From contig JAKSXM010000007.1 in the NCBI GenBank assembly GCA_022575985.1, forward strand, positions 64,501 through 128,500: DNA of 64,000 nucleotides, in the 5' to 3' direction. Position 1 is the first letter of the stretch. Each line of letters opens with the position of its first letter. Shown in pieces: positions 47,399 through 59,289 of the stretch. The notes under the pieces were generated by a model, which had not been told where the DNA came from, did not search any database, and worked only from the letters and a program-made list of their open reading frames with translations. Made by a program: the position numbers and the translations under genes. The stretch is from Anagrus nilaparvatae. Its lineage: Eukaryota > Arthropoda > Insecta > Hymenoptera > Mymaridae.

Positions 47399-48420
47399 CT
47401 ATTCAGAGCAATTTCCGTGGTCGAGTATTTCTTGTAAAGGAATGTCGTCTAGCCAGGACCTGGATGCTACTGCAGATCTGATGCTTCCTGGAGAGGCATC
47501 GATCTTGGCCTCTTTTAATACTGAGCGTATCCAGCCTGCTATTATAGTTTTTGTATCAGCTTTAGGAATACCCGTAACAGAAATAAATAGAAAATCACTA
47601 TTTGAATCTTTTCTTCGTTCTTGAGAAATACTAATTAATTTCTTTATCAAAGTAACAGGACATAACCATTTATTTGAATGTTTGCATAATTTCCAGCCTG
47701 ATTGACGAAAAGATGATCTATCCGTTTTAGATCCAAAAACTGGCCACATAATAATTTCATTTTTCAAGTTTTGAAAATAATTTTCTGATATTTTTAAAAG
47801 CGTTAGATCATGAATTCTTCTTCCAGAAGCCAATAATAGAACTGCTGCACACCTTCTTGAAATTTCAAATAAAGTTTCTTTTTCAGGAGCAATAGCCAAC
47901 CAATCGAAAAGAAGTTTTGCATCCCAGATCACCTTATTTGTGTCTTTTGGTTTTTGGATTGAGATAGATTTCAAGACATGGCGAACCAAAATATCAAAAA
48001 CTACATCAGATGATTTACCACCGGACCAAAAGTCGAAATAGCTGACTTATGTAAAAGAATTGTATTAAACGCTAATTTTTCAGAAACATACAAATTAGCC
48101 AAAAATCTTGCTAGGTTAGAAGCAGAAGGTTTACCAGGATCAACCTTATTCTTTTCACACCAATTTATCCATCTCTTTAAAGGAGCTTTGTATGTTTCTA
48201 GAGTAGATTGCCTCCAACTTTCTTTGAATAATTGAATTTCATCTGGTGACCAATCTTTAGTTAAGTCTGTCCACACCCAATCATCCACGCTTGCAGAATA
48301 ATTTTTTCTACTTGGCTCGGTGGCTGGCCCGTTGAAAGATCTATCAGATATCGGTCTAGGTCCTTGATAGTTATTGGAGATTTCTGCGATTTGTTCATCA
48401 GATTGGCCATCCAAAACGTT
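47399..48420 (-). pseudogene. DIRS tyrosine recombinase, frameshifted
   Basis: The N-terminal core-binding part is in the frame 48,001-48,420 (SPDEIQLFKESWRQSTLETY, then KRWINWCEKN, then LLHKSAISTFGPV). The catalytic part is at 47,399-47,989. The two are joined by a one-base frame change near 47,995. The catalytic part has AASGRRIHDLTLL-like sequence with the first catalytic Arg, and SPGSIRSAVAS where H-x-x-R is expected; the Arg is there but His appears replaced by Gly. The frame stops after LDHGNCSE, before the nucleophilic Tyr. It is very unlikely to be active. Confidence 0.8.
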
Positions 48421-49072
48421 TGTTCCCATTTTGGAGCAATCAGAATATAGTGACCTTGACAATTGTTGAGATGCGCTAACACTCGTGTTAGATTTGGGGG
48501 TGGAAATATCCAAGCTAGGTTGAATTTCCAAATTTTGCTGAATGCATCGATGAAGATCGCCTGATGATCTCTTGAATCGATTGTTACATACTTTTTGACT
48601 ACCGCCGACATTTTTGACGCAAACAGATCGATTTCTGGCACACCCCATTGGCTGAATATCTGGTGCCATGCTTCTGATAGAAGGTGCCAGTCTGGTAACG
48701 ATTTCTTTCTCGACAGTCGATCTGCAATTCCGTTGTATCTCCCTGGGATATAAGCTGCTGACAAGGTTATGTTCATTGAATCGACTATGGTGAGTACTTG
48801 GTATGTCAAATCGAGGAGATCGATCGAGCGAGTGCCTCCTTCTTTGTTGATGTAGGCCACAAGAGTGCGATTGTCGGTTTGAAGAAGAACATGAGCATTT
48901 TTTAGGTTGGAAGCATTTTCTTTTAGTGTAGCATAAACAGCATACATCTCCTTTTTGTTTGAATGCCACGAGCTTTGCTTGGTGGTCCAAGATCCTGACT
49001 GGTGAGAGTTGTCTAGCTGAGCCCCCCAGCTGGAATCTGCAGCATCCGTAGTGAGAAAATGAGTTACATTTT
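48261..49072 (-). pseudogene. DIRS RNase H domain and following region
   Basis: It begins with LTTDAADSSWGAQL-like sequence. The acidic residues of RNase H follow in order: TTD, KKEMYAVY and LQTDNRTLVAYINK, then the AAYIPGRYNGIADRLSR motif. Downstream is the DIRS-typical WGVPEIDLFAS stretch. The join to the RT frame is broken at an A run (about 49,064-49,074). The C-terminal part overlaps the recombinase frame. Confidence 0.8.
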
Positions 49073-50140
49073 TTTTTGGGCAAAGGTGTATTTGAAGCTA
49101 AGCCTGTTTTCCACCACGTCAGCTCGTTCAAAACTGATTGAGGAAGAGGTAGTTTTTCTCGTTGTCTGTTTTGACGAAACTGACAACTGAAACGTTGTAA
49201 ATAACGGCAATGAAGTCGACCTCTGTAAACTGCGAGATTCACAAAATTCAAATGCCCCAGCAGGCTCTGCAAAAGAGTACAAGAGTACTAGAGTACAAGA
49301 GCGTTCGTTCTCGACTTTCTTTAATATTTCCTGAATAGAACGTATTTTGCTGAGTGGTAATTGAATTAAACCGGTAAGCGTGTTCCAAACCAAACCTAGA
49401 TACTCCATCTCCTGACAAGGCTCCAAAATACATTTGTCGTCCTTTATGAACCAGCCAAGATGACGTAATATCCCCAGAGCTTCGGTTGTTTGAAGAGATA
49501 AATTGGCTCTGTTTTGAGAGGCCATCAGAAAATCGTCTAGATAGACAATTACCCTCACGCCTCGTGAACGAAGGATTTCTGCAATCCAATTCGTTATGGT
49601 CGTGAAAATGTGAGGGGCAGATGAGAGGCTGAAGGGCAAGCACGTCATCTTTTATAAGGTCCCTTTGTAGACCAGGCGTAGAAGAATCCGATGAGACTCT
49701 GCTATTGGTACATGAAAGTAAGCCTGAGCAAGGTCTATTTTCACCATCCAGTCCCCTGGTTGCAGGAAATCTGGAAATTGTACCTGTGATAAGAGACTGA
49801 ATTTTGTTACCTTCACATGTTCGTTCAGACCTCTTAGGTCGAAAATTTGACGTATCCCGCCGTATGGTTTTGGTACCAAAAACATTCTTGAAATAAAACT
49901 GTGATGGACACGAGACGGTATCTCCAAAACTTTTTGTTGAAGAAGAAGTTGAATTTGTTCTGACATTGCTTGAGAAGGTACTGTTATACATTTTGTATTT
50001 CGCCAATCTTGTGTTAATGGAGGTCTGGAAGTAAGAGGAATTCTTGTTCCTGAAATCATTTTTAAGATGTGCTCCGAAGCCCCCATCTCCTTCCATCGAT
50101 CTTGAAAATTCTACAATTGACCTCCTGAAAACTGCTCCAT
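49073..50140 (-). pseudogene. DIRS reverse transcriptase, stop and frameshift
   Basis: Visible blocks are ISRMFLVPKPYGGIRQIFDL, then DWMVKIDLAQAYFHVPI, then CLPFSLSSAPHIFT, and the catalytic VIVYLDDFLMA, then EYLGLVWNT. An in-frame TAA at about 49,649-49,651 separates KGTL from KMTCLPF. A small internal duplication (GAGTACAAGA twice, 49,268-49,300) shifts the frame before LLGHLNFVNLAV. The family reverse-transcribes the element's RNA to a circular intermediate; this copy cannot make an intact enzyme. Confidence 0.85.
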
Positions 50141-50147
50141 CCTGCAG

Positions 50148-51284
50148 TCATTTATCATTTTGCTTACGAAAGGAATCATTAGGTTTTCCTTTTTTCTTAT
50201 CTTTTCTATTGGGATTTTTAGAATTATTATTATTATTATTATTATCCTGATGACGCCTTTGGGAACTAGGATTTTTCTTATGAATATTTTCAGATTTTGA
50301 AAAATTGTTTGAATTGGTTGATGAATAATTAGATTTGGACATAGGAATGATCGGATCTATTTAAATAATTAGGAATGTTTAGCCAAGGGGCCATCAAGAG
50401 AATGCATTAAGGATGACAATCTTTCCTTTTCAAAAAGGTATTCAGTATTCGGAGGAATTTGTTTTAAAGCCACCTGTACATTTTTTATTTTAAGCTCTGA
50501 TAAAACAGAATCTCTACGTACCTCAATACATTCAGCCCTTTTACCACATATAACCTGCAAAATTTGTTCATGATTTTTAAAAATTTTGGAATTAGATCCA
50601 AAAGCAGCATTTAATTGATCATATAGAAAGAAAGAAGGAGAAGGAGAAGAAAGAAACAGGATTCAGTTCTTCAGGATTTTTGAAAGCCCAATCAATTATT
50701 AATTGCAGATTTTGCTGGATTAGGTCTTGATGTTCTAGCATGGCATTTGAAAGAGCGGCTAAAGCCCGCTCTGTCGGAGCTACAGGATCCTTATTAAAGT
50801 GGCATAACTCTTCGTTTACTTTTAAATCTACAAACCCTGGAGAAGCCAGGAAACTTTTTAAGGCCGATGAGTATCTCACCTCTTTCCAATCAGGAGTTTC
50901 GAATCTTTGTAATTTCCTAATAATTTTTAAACGTTCTTCAGAAGCTGGACGAATTATTCTTTTTTCATCAACTGATAATGAATAGTTTTTTATATCTATT
51001 AATCTAGATTCTTGAGGTAATTTAGATGGTAAATTCAAAAAAGACGAAGTTTGAGGAGGAACCTCAACTGTGGACACATCCTTTGAAAAAATCATATTAG
51101 ATAAAAAATTTAACTGCTTTTGCATATTTGCCAAAAGAGCATTATCTTGTCCACAAAACTTTTTTCTTTGAGGTTGGAAAGTTGTTGAAGTATCGGATTC
51201 ATATGATGCATCACTTTCCTCATTCTGCATTCTTACCCGTCTAGAATTATCGGGATCTTCATCAGAATAACTTGATTGACTCAT
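50148..51284 (-). pseudogene. DIRS ORF1 (gag-like), frameshifted
   Basis: The upstream part (50,619-51,284) opens with MSQSSYSDEDPDNSRRVRMQ, is rich in acidic and Ser residues, and has a helical ETPDWKEVRYSSALKSFLAS region. The next part is at 50,369-50,618 (KNHEQILQVICGKRAECIEV). The basic, Asn-rich tail (50,148-50,342) contains a TTA/AAT microsatellite (about 50,222-50,247) coding for Asn. Breaks occur at a GAAGGAGAAGGAGAAG tract near 50,635 and a stop near 50,368. Order and composition fit a nucleic-acid-binding gag, but no zinc knuckle is present. Confidence 0.65.
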
Positions 51285-51299
51285 TTTTTATATAAAATA

Positions 51300-52560
51300 C
51301 TAATAAAATTAAAAATATTTAGTAATTAATAATTTTTTTAAAGAAAGAAAAATTTTTGACGTGTTTTCTCGGCAAAAATATTCAATGCTATGAAGTTAAA
51401 CGCGTCGTTCTTCTCTTGATGATATTAAATAAAATAACAAATGAATTCTAATTGAAATAAAAAAGTAAGTAAAAAGGCAAAGTATTTCGATAGCTTCTCT
51501 CATAAGGATGCCGTGTATCGGCTTATAGCATATAGTAATTTATTTTTTGTCAGATCTAGCGTGTACTTCAATCTTTTTCTGGAAAGACTAACTGTCTCAA
51601 AATAAAATTAAAAAACAAATTTTGATACACAATTTTGTTTTATACAAAAACCGATATTTTAATAATATAATATAATTTTTTATTATAATTGCACAAAATT
51701 GACCGATTATTAAAAATAAAGTTTTGTTTTCCTCAGCATCAAAAATGTTTCAATAAAAGCATTTTTTCAACAATAGCATTTTTTTAAAATAATTTTTAAT
51801 TAATTAACTGCGTTTATTTATTTACTTACATTTTTTATTCTATTTATAGAATATTTTTTGAATTTATTAACCAAATGGAATAATTCTATTATGTAAATTA
51901 TAGACACATTAAAAAAAAAACTAATATGTATTAAAGCAATAAAAAAAAGGTATTCTTTTCAAGTGGGATAATAAAAAAAAAAAGAACAGATGTCTCATAC
52001 ATATACATTGAAAATTAACGAAAACACCGACATCTCCTATGTGTAAGCATATGAGATGGCTGAATTAGGAAAACTTGCAGAAAACGAATTTTTACGAAAT
52101 TGAGACCTATACCGATGGATTCCTTGTTATGAAAAACTCGGAAATGCTTGATCTGAAAAAAATCGCTCCGTTGGTTCTTGAGATAGCGAATTCATACAAC
52201 GCGTTTAAATATATAAGATAAGATAAGATATATTCTACAATAAGCAGCTGTGATTTTTTTTTAATTTTATGACAGTATGGGCCCCTTTTTAAATATCTAT
52301 TTTTATTCATGTTCTCCTAATACATTTGTATATACGAAATTTTAAATATTTTAAGTATGTACCGATATATTTTTATACTAACTCTTGTGTTATTATTACC
52401 TAATAACAGAATCGAATTAAAATCCCCAAAAATTCGATAAAAAAACGTAAGTCAAACCTAAATTCGATATCTCAGCCTTCTCCGATTGTGAGTTAAATGT
52501 AAATGTATGTCCCTCTCACTTAGAAGCTATGAATATAGAGTGAGAGAAAAAAAAGAGATA
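51300..52560. other. A+T-rich stretch, nothing recognised
   Basis: It may include the undefined 5' end of the DIRS element. There is a short ATAAGATAAGATA run near 52,217. No supported gene is present; the frame 52,107-52,310 (-) has no domain. Confidence 0.4.
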
Positions 52561-52567
52561 TATATAA

Positions 52568-54325
52568 GAGTCTTTCTTTGCCAAAACAGCAATGGTGGGC
52601 AGGTCGGGTCATCGGATCGGCCTCAAATTTTTCCCATGTTTTTATAACATAAAGATAGGAAAATCCTGAAATTTTCAGCCTTCTAGGTCTTAAACAGCCC
52701 GAGTTATGGCCAATCAAACTCATTAGGCGGCTCTCGACCGGCTTTAGTGCTTTTCGGGAAAATGGTTAAAAATCATAAATATAAGCTTGAAAAAAAATTC
52801 TGAAACAGCATATATGTTGGGAAACCTTCAGTAAATCCATTTCTGCCATTATTTTTTCGGAAAAACCCCGGGAAATTCCGGAAAATGGGAAAATGCGTTT
52901 TAAGAAAAATCGCAATATCTCATTTGCCGCCATTTTTTTTTTGAAAATTTTTTTTTCAAAATTTTTTTCAACCGAAATCCCATCGATCTGTATGAAAAAA
53001 AATTTTGATTTCGGCCATTAAGGTCGATTTTAGCCTGTTTTAGAATAATTTCACATTTTCAATACTTCTTTATTTAATTTTCCGTAAGAGGGTTAACATA
53101 ATTGACTTTTTTGCTTTCAGAATCGAATAGCCAGGGAAAAAGTAGCCCTAAATAAAAAAAAAAATTGCTCTTTTCGATGAAAATTAACCGAGTTATGGTC
53201 AAGTAAAGATAGTGTCACAAATTACCATTTTTATACTAATTCCAATTTTAGGGTCCATAACGACATTATAACTTGAAAAATGCATAACTCGCTTAAATTT
53301 TATCGTAAAAAGAAAAGTTTAGGATTATTATCGAATATTTTTTCCTTGACTATTCGTTTATCCAATAAAAAAATTAATTTTCTTAACAGAAATTTATTTT
53401 TTTTGATAAAAAATGATAATAATCAAAAACAGTCTTTAACATGTTACATTAGTTTTTGACCAAAAAAAAACTTTTTATTAACTAAACTAATTTTTTTCTT
53501 GCATAAAAGAATAACCAAGGAAAAAATATTCGATAATAATCCTAAACTTTTCTTTTTACGATAAAATTTAAGCGAGTTACTCATTTTTCAAGTTATAATG
53601 TCGTTATGGACATTAATTGGATTAATATGGACATTAATAACCCTAAAATTGGAATTAGTATAAAAATGGTAATTTGTGACACTATCTTTACTTGACCATA
53701 ACTCGGTTAATTTTCATCGAAAAGAGCAATTTTTTTTTTTATTTATGACTACTTTTTCCCTGGCTATTCGATTCTGAAAGCAAAAAAGTCAATTATTTTA
53801 ACCCCTTACGGAAAATTAAATAAAGAAGTATTGAAAATGTGAAATTATTCTAAAACAGGCTAAAATCGACCTTAATGGCCGAAATCAAAATTTTTTTTCA
53901 TACAGATCGATGGGATTTCGGTTGAAAAAAATTTTGAAAAAAAAATTTTCAAAAAAAAAATGGCGGCAAATGAGATATTGCGATTTTTCTTAAAACGCAT
54001 TTTCCCATTTTCCGGAATTCCCCGGGGTTTTTCCGAAAAAGTAATGGCAGAAATGGATTTACTGAAGGTTTCCCAACATACATGCTGTTTCAGAATTTTT
54101 TTTCAAGCTTATATTTATGATTTTTAACCATTTTCCCGAAAAGCACTAACGCCGGTCGAGAGCCGCCTAATGAGTTTGATTGGCCATAACTCGGGCTGTT
54201 TAAGACCTAGAAGTCTGAAAATTTCAGGATTTTCCTATCTTTATGTTATAAAAACATGGGAAAAATTTGAGGCCGATCCGATGACCCGACCTGCCCACCA
54301 TTGCTGTTTTGGCAAAGAAAGACTC
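52568..54325. mobile_element. Foldback element, 1,758 bp, ATAA target duplication
   Basis: The arms are nearly full length and meet near 53,450; paired positions sum to 106,893. The ends read GAGTCTTTCTTTGCCAAAAC. ATAA flanks both sides (52,564-52,567 and 54,326-54,329). The arms differ by scattered substitutions and a ~20 bp insertion near 53,610-53,640. It is non-coding; the frames at 52,520-52,723 and 54,170-54,367 are the two arms of one another. Confidence 0.95.
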
Positions 54326-54329
54326 ATAA

Positions 54330-54420
54330 GCAAAGCTAGCTTTTGCTTGCGATGGAGGGTCGCGTGACCGCCCCCCCCCCCCCCTCAATCCCATAATCCA
54401 AAGCTAACGCTTTGGCTTGA
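54330..54420. repeat. C run and small AGCAAAGCTAGCTTTTGCT palindromes
   Basis: A palindromic AGCAAAGCTAGCTTTTGCT lies next to the foldback, with a 14-15 base C run near 54,369-54,383 and CCAAAGCTAACGCTTTGG. These are low-complexity or hairpin sequences. Confidence 0.6.
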
Positions 54421-54589
54421 TATAGTATAGTATCAAGATATTTATATATAAATGGTTCTAAAATTGACTGAATCAAGTAATACCAATTGCGACATTAAAA
54501 TTTTATCATATTTTTCAGATATTTCACTTTTTAACAAAATTTTCAAAAAATTTAATTTTTCCCTAAAATAGTAAACATTTTTTTATTTT

Positions 54590-55005
54590 AAAGACGTAAG
54601 TCCGTGGAGTGAAACAGATATATAGTTCTTTTTGGACCTCTTTCTCCCTCTCGCGAGTTTTATATAAAAAACTCCAAAATGGTTTTGTTTATATTTCTGT
54701 AAATAAACACCTAGGAGCTTTGAAATTTTAGCTATGAGTTTTTATAATAATAAATTATATTTTTACCAAATATTATTAATATCTGTTCTGTAAATTTATT
54801 GTTTGGAGAACATATATCTTTCTTTCTCACAATTTTCGGACCTCTTGCTTCCCCGCGCGTATTCACCGTTATAGATTTTAAAATGTTTTTGTTTATATTT
54901 CTGTAAATAAACATCTAGGAGCTTTGAAATTTTGGCTATGAGTTTTCACAATAATAAAATATATTTTTACTAAATATTATTAAAATCTGTTCTGTAAATA
55001 TATCA
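54590..55005. repeat. Tandem duplication, ~210 bp unit, two copies
   Basis: TTTGTTTATATTTCTGTAAA, then AGGAGCTTTGAAATTTT, then GCTATGAGTTTT, then ATCTGTTCTGTAAAT occur in both copies (from about 54,680 and about 54,889). They are diverged by substitutions. Confidence 0.8.
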
Positions 55006-55009
55006 CGGA

Positions 55010-55510
55010 CATACTACCTTAACTTTATTTTAACACCGGTATTATGAAATTTCTTTCATTTTTTCGAGCCTCATGATGAAATACATAGACACATAGGCAC
55101 ACAAATAAATTATTAAAAATACCATAAAAAATAAAAAAATGAAAAAAATATTTTTAACCAGCTTCAAAAATATTTTATAAAATTTTAAAGATACCTCAGT
55201 TTTGAATAAAAATTTAGGAAAATACGTAAAAATTGGTGCCGAATCGAATACTTCAACCTTGTGACAATAAAATATGTCGATAGTCTCCAGAAATTTCAAT
55301 TTTTTTAAAAATTTTAAAAAATTTTATCAAGTTCAAAAACACTAAAAATTAAATATCTCAAAAAATACGATAGCTGAGCAGAAAATCTATAGCCTATATC
55401 ACCCGCGGACTTTTTATCTTTATTTTGACGCCGGTTTTATGTAATTTGGTTCAGTGGTTTGACCCTGATGATGGAACATGTACACACACACACACAGACA
55501 CACAAATAAA
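55010..55510. repeat. Diverged direct repeat, ~395 bp apart
   Basis: Near 55,020 and 55,415 the order CTTTATTTTGACGCCGGTTTTATG-like, then a TGATGATGGAA-like block, then a CACACAAATAAATT-like block recurs. The stretch between is non-coding. Confidence 0.55.
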
Positions 55511-55592
55511 TTTCCAAATATATATATTAGTAAGATAAGATATATATATAAATCTTTAATTATGTGTGTATGTGTGTATGTGTGTATGTCCG
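55480..55592. repeat. Microsatellites (CA)n, (AT)n and (TGTGTA)n
   Basis: A CA run lies at about 55,482-55,500, TATATATA near 55,540, and TGTGTATG repeated three to four times at about 55,563-55,590. Confidence 0.85.
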
Positions 55593-55599
55593 AACGCGA

Positions 55600-56040
55600 T
55601 AAACGAGAACACGATAAAAGCTACAGACATCGGGTTTACGGCGAGAGACGGCAAAAATTACGGGTCAAAACATAGGCTAGGTTTTGTTTTGATTGATAAC
55701 GACAAAAAATTTTTATGTTGAAAAAATTGAATTTCCAAAAAAAAATTTTTATCAAATTTTGAATAAAAACCAAAAAAACTGAAAACCGAAAAAAAATTTT
55801 TTTTATCTAAAAGAATTTCATTTGATTCGGACATATTTTTTACGTATCCACCTAAATTTTTAAGGTAATCTGTTAGATCTGTCAAAAGTTACAATCATTT
55901 TTCAAAATTTATAAAAGTTTAGGACTAATATTATGTATATTTGTAATTCTTATCGGCTACTAATTTATAGTAGCTCAATAGAGTAACTAAAAGAAGCCTT
56001 TACAGCTATTATCAGGGATAATCCTAAAATTTGTAGTTGA
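55600..56040. other. Non-coding stretch, nothing recognised
   Basis: A 75-codon - strand frame at 55,658-55,885 is of low complexity and not recognised. Confidence 0.4.
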
Positions 56041-56044
56041 GGGA

Positions 56045-56600
56045 ATAGTAGCTAAAGACTAAAGACTAAAATAAATTTGACTTCCTATTTCTTTTTTAAT
56101 AATTATTTATCTAATAATAATTATCATTTCGATTTTTTCGAACAAACAGAATAATGTTATATTTTAAAGATACGTAAAGGCAATTTCATGTCATTAATTT
56201 GTAATTTAAAATTTACGTATCTTTGAAATATAAGATTATTCTGTTTGTTCGAAAAAATCGTAGTGATAATTATTATTTGAAAAAATATGTTGAACGTTAA
56301 ACTTAATTAATTATTTGTCTTTTGAAGGTAGAAATAGATCTTTCTAGTAAAATATTATGAATTTAACTTTTAAAAAAACTCGATTACAATCTCTTGAATT
56401 TACTTAAAAGTAGCTATAATAATTTCAACTGCACATTTTTCAAGCATTTTTCTATTAGTTTTCTTAAACAGATAATTATTATTATTTTTTTTATTTTATA
56501 CCCTTGGTATTTATTGCTTAGTCAAAATTAGTCAAAATTATTTCGAAGTCAAATTTATTTTAGTCTTTTGTCTTTAACTACTATTTAAATAATAAATAGC
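56045..56600. repeat. Inverted repeat, right arm split
   Basis: The segment 56,105-56,170 (TTTTTTCGAACAAACAGAAT, AAAGATACGTAA) pairs with 56,212-56,275. The outer block 56,050-56,095 (GCTAAAGACTAAAGACTAAA, TAAATTTGACTTC) pairs with 56,537-56,585. The gap 56,280-56,530 contains mosaic-repeat sequence, so the arm seems to have been opened by an insertion. Confidence 0.65.
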
Positions 56601-56810
56601 AACAAAGAAACTCAACCTATTATTATAAAACAATGGGGTGCATAATTTATCGACTCCGAAATTAGACATTGTAACCTGGCTAATTTGTCGAATATAACTT
56701 TTTTTGCTGAGCAAATTTATTCATGCATAAATAATAAGGCCTTATGGCTCGATCAAACTTATAGTTGCATGAAAATGGTAGCCCTTATAATCAATTTTAT
56801 TCAAAAAAAA
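56380..56810 (+). repeat. Mosaic-repeat fragment
   Basis: It matches 33,140-33,510 and 2,920-3,050 (AACCTGGCTAATTTGTCGAA, TGCATAAATAATAAGGCCTT, ATAGTTGCATGAAAATGGTAG). Confidence 0.6.
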
Positions 56811-56814
56811 ATTA

Positions 56815-57370
56815 ATAATTTCTTTAAATCCGATTTAAGGTAGCCCTATTGTTTCTAAAAAATCCAATAAAACTAGCTAAGATACACCAGTATTAAAGAA
56901 AATTTAAAAAGAAATCCAACTAGCCCAAAAACTTTCTAGTTTTCCGATAAAATAAAGGAAAAATATTTAATTGAAAATTTTTTGATATAACACGCGTTCC
57001 TTATGGGATTTCATTTTTTTTTAAAGTTCTATATGAATATCGAATCTTATAAAAAAAAATTGCACAAGCATATACCTGAACAAAATTACAATATTTTTTA
57101 ATGAATGAAAACTTTGAGTTTCCGAAAAAATAAAAATAAAATATAAATTATTTTTTTATCCATTATACACATAGATACAGAAAGGACGCATGCGTTTGTA
57201 ATTTGACAATCATGCTTTATTGAAATATTAAACGCGATTTATATATATTATGTATGTGTATAAAATACATGTGAAAAGTTCGATATTGTAAAAGACTTGT
57301 CAAGTTTCTTACGCATTCTCGTATATAAAGAAGTTGATATAAGAAAGGGCGACATAATTTTTTTTTTTTA
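56815..57370. other. A+T-rich non-coding stretch, nothing recognised
   Basis: No repeat or gene could be supported in this interval. Confidence 0.4.
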
Positions 57371-57375
57371 TTTAA

Positions 57376-58786
57376 CCTATTAACGCCTAAAAGCGGACAT
57401 CCTTAGACACTTGCATTTTTCGATAATAAAAACTGCATATTTTAGGCTAAAAACCCCACCTTGTAAGTAATTTGGGTCGCTCTTTTCATTTCCGGGGCCC
57501 GTTTTTTGATACAACCCTAGCGAAACGAGATATCAACCCCTAAAGTGGGGTAAATTTTCAAATAATTCTTAAAGAAACTTAAGTTTTTCCCAAATGCAAA
57601 AAAGTCTTTATTTAGCATAAAAAATTTTTAAAAGAACTCCCAAGAAATAGTTAAAAAGTCAAATAAGCATGTATTAGCCATTGCAACCCTCCCTGGGGGT
57701 GTATTTAGTAAACAAAGGGGTGAGTTTTGTAAATAAATGAAAGATTGAATATTTTGGGCTAAAAAACACACCTAATAGGTATTTTAGGTGGCTCTTTTCA
57801 TTTCTGGAGCCCATTTTTAGTTACAACCCCTACGAAATGAGATAACAACCCCTAAAATGGGGTAAATTTTTAAACGATTTTTGTTACGCGTGAGATGTTC
57901 CCAAATGAAAAAAAGATTTTATTTGACATTAAAAATTATTACCAGGACTCCAAAAAAAGAGGAGGTTCGTAAAATTGAAGTATATAGATAAAATTTACCC
58001 CATGGTTGGTATATAATTTTGTAGGGGTTGTAGCTAAAAATGAGCTCCAGAAATGAAAAGAGCGGCCCAAAATACCTATTAGATGAGTTTTTTAGCCCAA
58101 AATATTCAATCTTTCATTTATTTATAAAACTCACCCCTTTGTTTACTAAATACACCCCCAGGGAGGGTAGCAATGGCTAATACATACGTATTTGACTTTT
58201 AACCTTTTCTTGGGACTCCTAGTAAAAATTTTTTATGCTAAATAAAAAATATTTTGCATTTGAAAGTAACTAAAGTTTCCTTAAGAATTACTTGAAAGTT
58301 TACCCCATTTTAAGGGTTAATATCTCATTTTGTAGGGGTTGTAGCTAAAAATGAGCTCCAGAAATGAAAAGAGCGACCCAAAATACTTACTGGGTTAGTT
58401 TTTTGGCCCAAAATATTCAATCTTTCATTTATTTATAAAACTCACCCTTTTGTTTACTAAAAACACCCCCAGGGAGGGTAGCAATGGCTAATACATGCTT
58501 ATTTGACTTTTAATCTTTTCTTGGGATTCCTAGTAAATATTTTATATGCTAAATAGAGTCTTTTTTGCATTCGGGAAGAACTTAAGTTTCTTTAAGAATT
58601 ATTTGAAAATTTACCCCACTTTAGGGGTTGATATCTCGTTTCGCAAGGGTTGTATCAAATAACGGGCCCCGGAAATGAAAAGAGCGACCCAAATTACCTA
58701 CTAGGTGGGGTTTTTAGCCTAAAATATGCAATTTTTATTACCGAAAACTGCAAGTGTCCAAGGATGTCCGCTTAGGCGTTAATAGG
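57376..58786. mobile_element. Foldback element, 1,411 bp, bounded by TTAA (piggyBac-like target)
   Basis: The termini CCTATTAACGCCTAAAAGCG and (inverted) CCTATTAACGCCTAAGCG are flanked by TTAA at 57,372-57,375 and 58,787-58,790. Two direct modules face two inverted modules; each has GGGTCGCTCTTTTCATTTC and ACCCC..AAAGTGGGGTAAA-like blocks. TTAA targets and ends starting with CC are typical of piggyBac-type cut-and-paste elements, so this may be a non-autonomous piggyBac-mobilised foldback. It has no transposase frame. Confidence 0.9.
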
Positions 58787-58799
58787 TTAAACGATTATT

Positions 58800-59275
58800 A
58801 ATTTAAAAGAAATGCATAATTCGCACAAACTTAATGTAAAAAGGTATTCAGTTATAAAATTATTAAAATTTTCAAAGTTTTTTTAACAAGCCCCTCAAAA
58901 GCCCCTCTAAAAATTCGTCGCGCCATGTGGGGGGCCACCTTAAATCAATAGATTTGTATTATCTTATGTATTGGGGATATTCAAACAACTGCCTAATTCT
59001 TGGGAAAATTTTGTCCCCAGGCCATTTTGACGCCTCTAAGATGCTTATATTAAATGGCTGTGGGTAGGTATGTAGGTTCGAAAAGGTGTACCCTCTTTCT
59101 CTTGAAATCAAATCTAGTTTGGGGCATAACGGCATTACAAAACTATCATTTTTTAATCCCCGTAAATGTATAAGATTTTCTTTTACCATTATTTAATTCT
59201 CTCACCATGATATACAATAAACCAAATACCTAATTTTGGCCCGAAATGACCAATTTTTAATTAACTGCCAAAATT
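58800..59275. other. Non-coding stretch, nothing recognised
   Basis: It contains a small G+C-richer patch near 58,915-58,940 (TCGTCGCGCCATGTGGGGGG). The 76-codon - strand frame at 58,959-59,189 has no recognised domain. Confidence 0.4.
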
Positions 59276-59289
59276 AAAATTTTTTAAAG

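Larger units (their letters stand above)
46915..51290 (-). mobile_element. Degenerate DIRS-type tyrosine-recombinase retrotransposon
   Basis: On the - strand, in DIRS order: a gag-like ORF1, reverse transcriptase, RNase H, and a tyrosine recombinase overlapping the RT/RH frame. A short inverted repeat at the 3' side (46,915-47,006 against 47,172-47,265) carries GGGGGCGGAGCCCCC and CAACTTTTGCTAGTA. Frameshifts and stops break all reading frames. The 5' end is not defined. It appears to sit in palindrome-arm-like sequence on its 3' side. Confidence 0.85.

Noticed and set aside
47343..47624. A + strand 93-codon frame
   Set aside because: It is the antisense shadow of the DIRS recombinase.
57376..58786. 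Calling the TTAA foldback a piggyBac element outright
   Set aside because: Only the target site and the CC ends support it; no transposase or known terminal motif is present.
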